NCBI GenBank assembly: GCA_013150955.1
Contig: JAADJD010000011.1
Location: 1 to 24,780, forward strand
DNA: 24,780 bases
Direction: 5' to 3'
Source: Calditrichota bacterium
Lineage (GTDB): Bacteria > Calditrichota > Calditrichia > RBG-13-44-9 > J042
The position numbers and the translations under genes are program-made. Positions 24,232-24,780 of the stretch are shown piece after piece. Below the pieces are notes generated by a model. The model was not told the origin of the DNA. It did not search any database and was given only the letters and a program-made list of their open reading frames with translations. Every line of letters starts with the position of its first letter. Positions within the stretch are counted from its first letter, which is position 1.

Positions 24232-24525
24232 GTTTCCGTTTGAAGTAAATCATTGTTTTTCCTGATGTTGGTGGTATGTCGAGGACCGTTTTTTCGGCAA
24301 TTAACCTATAGGTAATATTGTTTTTAGGTTCTTTTTTTTTAACATCTCCAACCCCACCGTTCCGATCCTCGACATTTTGAATGCTCCTGCGACGAAAGGT
24401 GAATGTAGGCAACCTGGTTCCCCGGGGAAGAGGGAATATGCCCCATCCCAATGCCCGAGGACCGCAAGCCGCAGATAGCGGGTAAACCCGGGTGAAATCC
24501 CAACCTTCCGGTCGTTTCCCATATA
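24232..24525. other. Non-coding flank beyond the CRISPR leader
   Basis: No believable gene. The sequence has T-rich runs and a 9-base inverted repeat, TGTCGAGGA (24277-24285) and TCCTCGACA (24366-24374), enclosing about 80 bases. CGAGGACC also occurs near 24179, 24280 and 24456. The minus-strand ORFs here have no recognisable domain and run into repeat DNA at one end. Confidence 0.45.
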
Positions 24526-24527
24526 AA

Positions 24528-24780
24528 CCCAGATTATGCGTTAGAACCGCGAATGACACGAATGAACACCAATAAAATAATAAAATGCATTAGATTGTGT
24601 CTGGACGAAAATGTTTTCCCGGATACATTCGCTATTTTGTTGATTTTATTCCAGATTAAGCAATAGCCTACGAATGACACGAATTCACACAAATAAAACC
24701 AATAAAATCCATTGGATTGTGTCTGGATGAAAATGTGTTCCATAGTTTATTCGCGATTTTGTCGACATTTTTTGGTTTCA
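24528..24780. mobile_element. Dispersed element interrupted by another copy, running off the window
   Basis: The outer element starts CCCAGATTATGCG at 24528. After GATTTTATT (near 24649) a second copy begins CCAGATTAAGCAATAGCC at 24650 and continues past the window edge. As at 8237 and 17892, the inner copy begins after a TTTTAT sequence. Confidence 0.65.

Noticed and set aside
24197-24559. 120-residue minus-strand ORF beside the CRISPR leader
   Set aside because: It begins in dispersed-repeat DNA and runs across the array promoter; no family resemblance and no ribosome site.

Overview
The window (24.8 kb) looks like chromosomal DNA of a Gram-negative bacterium. Several housekeeping genes carry clear Shine-Dalgarno sites. 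There is one probable outer-membrane barrel, one cytochrome-like envelope protein and a bacillithiol gene (bshA). The gene mix and the abundance of short dispersed repeats suggest an FCB-group or Calditrichota-like lineage, but that is inference; no rRNA is present to settle it.

Layout. 1-303: a 41-bp REP-like sequence and stacked repeat ends. 304-2330 (minus): hisS and a small cytochrome-like envelope protein. 2467-5108 (plus): a receiver-GAF-GGDEF diguanylate cyclase overlapping bshA. 5254-8033: a glutamate-formiminotransferase-like protein that has lost catalytic residues, a DUF151 nuclease-family protein with a UVR motif, and an MBL-fold hydrolase. 8548-10643: a universal stress protein, then pyruvate kinase preceded by an overlapping 30-codon leader ORF. 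10990-16190: a tightly packed run of two RNA methyltransferases followed by three signalling proteins (pseudo-receiver + DUF4388 + small GTPase; pseudo-receiver + DUF4388; a GTPase-like protein without a P-loop). 16231-16314: tRNA-Leu(UAG). 16524-17162: a probable secreted or outer-membrane protein. 17401-17740: a frameshifted gene relic on the minus strand.

18584-21778 is the most unusual part. A ClpP-fold serine protease with an intact Ser-His-Asp triad but no N-terminal axial-loop segment lies 15 bp upstream of an 880-residue FtsK/HerA/TraG-type ATPase without membrane segments. The pair has its own promoter, uses more A+T-rich codons than its neighbours and sits between repeat elements, with no relaxase, mating-pore or Clp unfoldase gene nearby. 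It is a candidate protease-plus-pumping-ATPase system.

22011-22799 (minus) is a CAP/SCP-domain gene interrupted by an in-frame TGA. 23291-24131 is a CRISPR array with no cas gene in the window. A consensus promoter at 24203-24231 and decayed repeats at the opposite end show that it is transcribed on the minus strand. Its old end holds two homologous, abnormally long (about 120 bp) inter-repeat segments.

A family of roughly 150-220 bp elements with inverted-repeat ends fills most longer intergenic gaps (near 8.1-8.5, 10.7, 16.3, 17.8-18.1, 21.8, 23.0 and 24.5 kb, with stacked ends at 46-262). In at least one place one element is inserted inside another.
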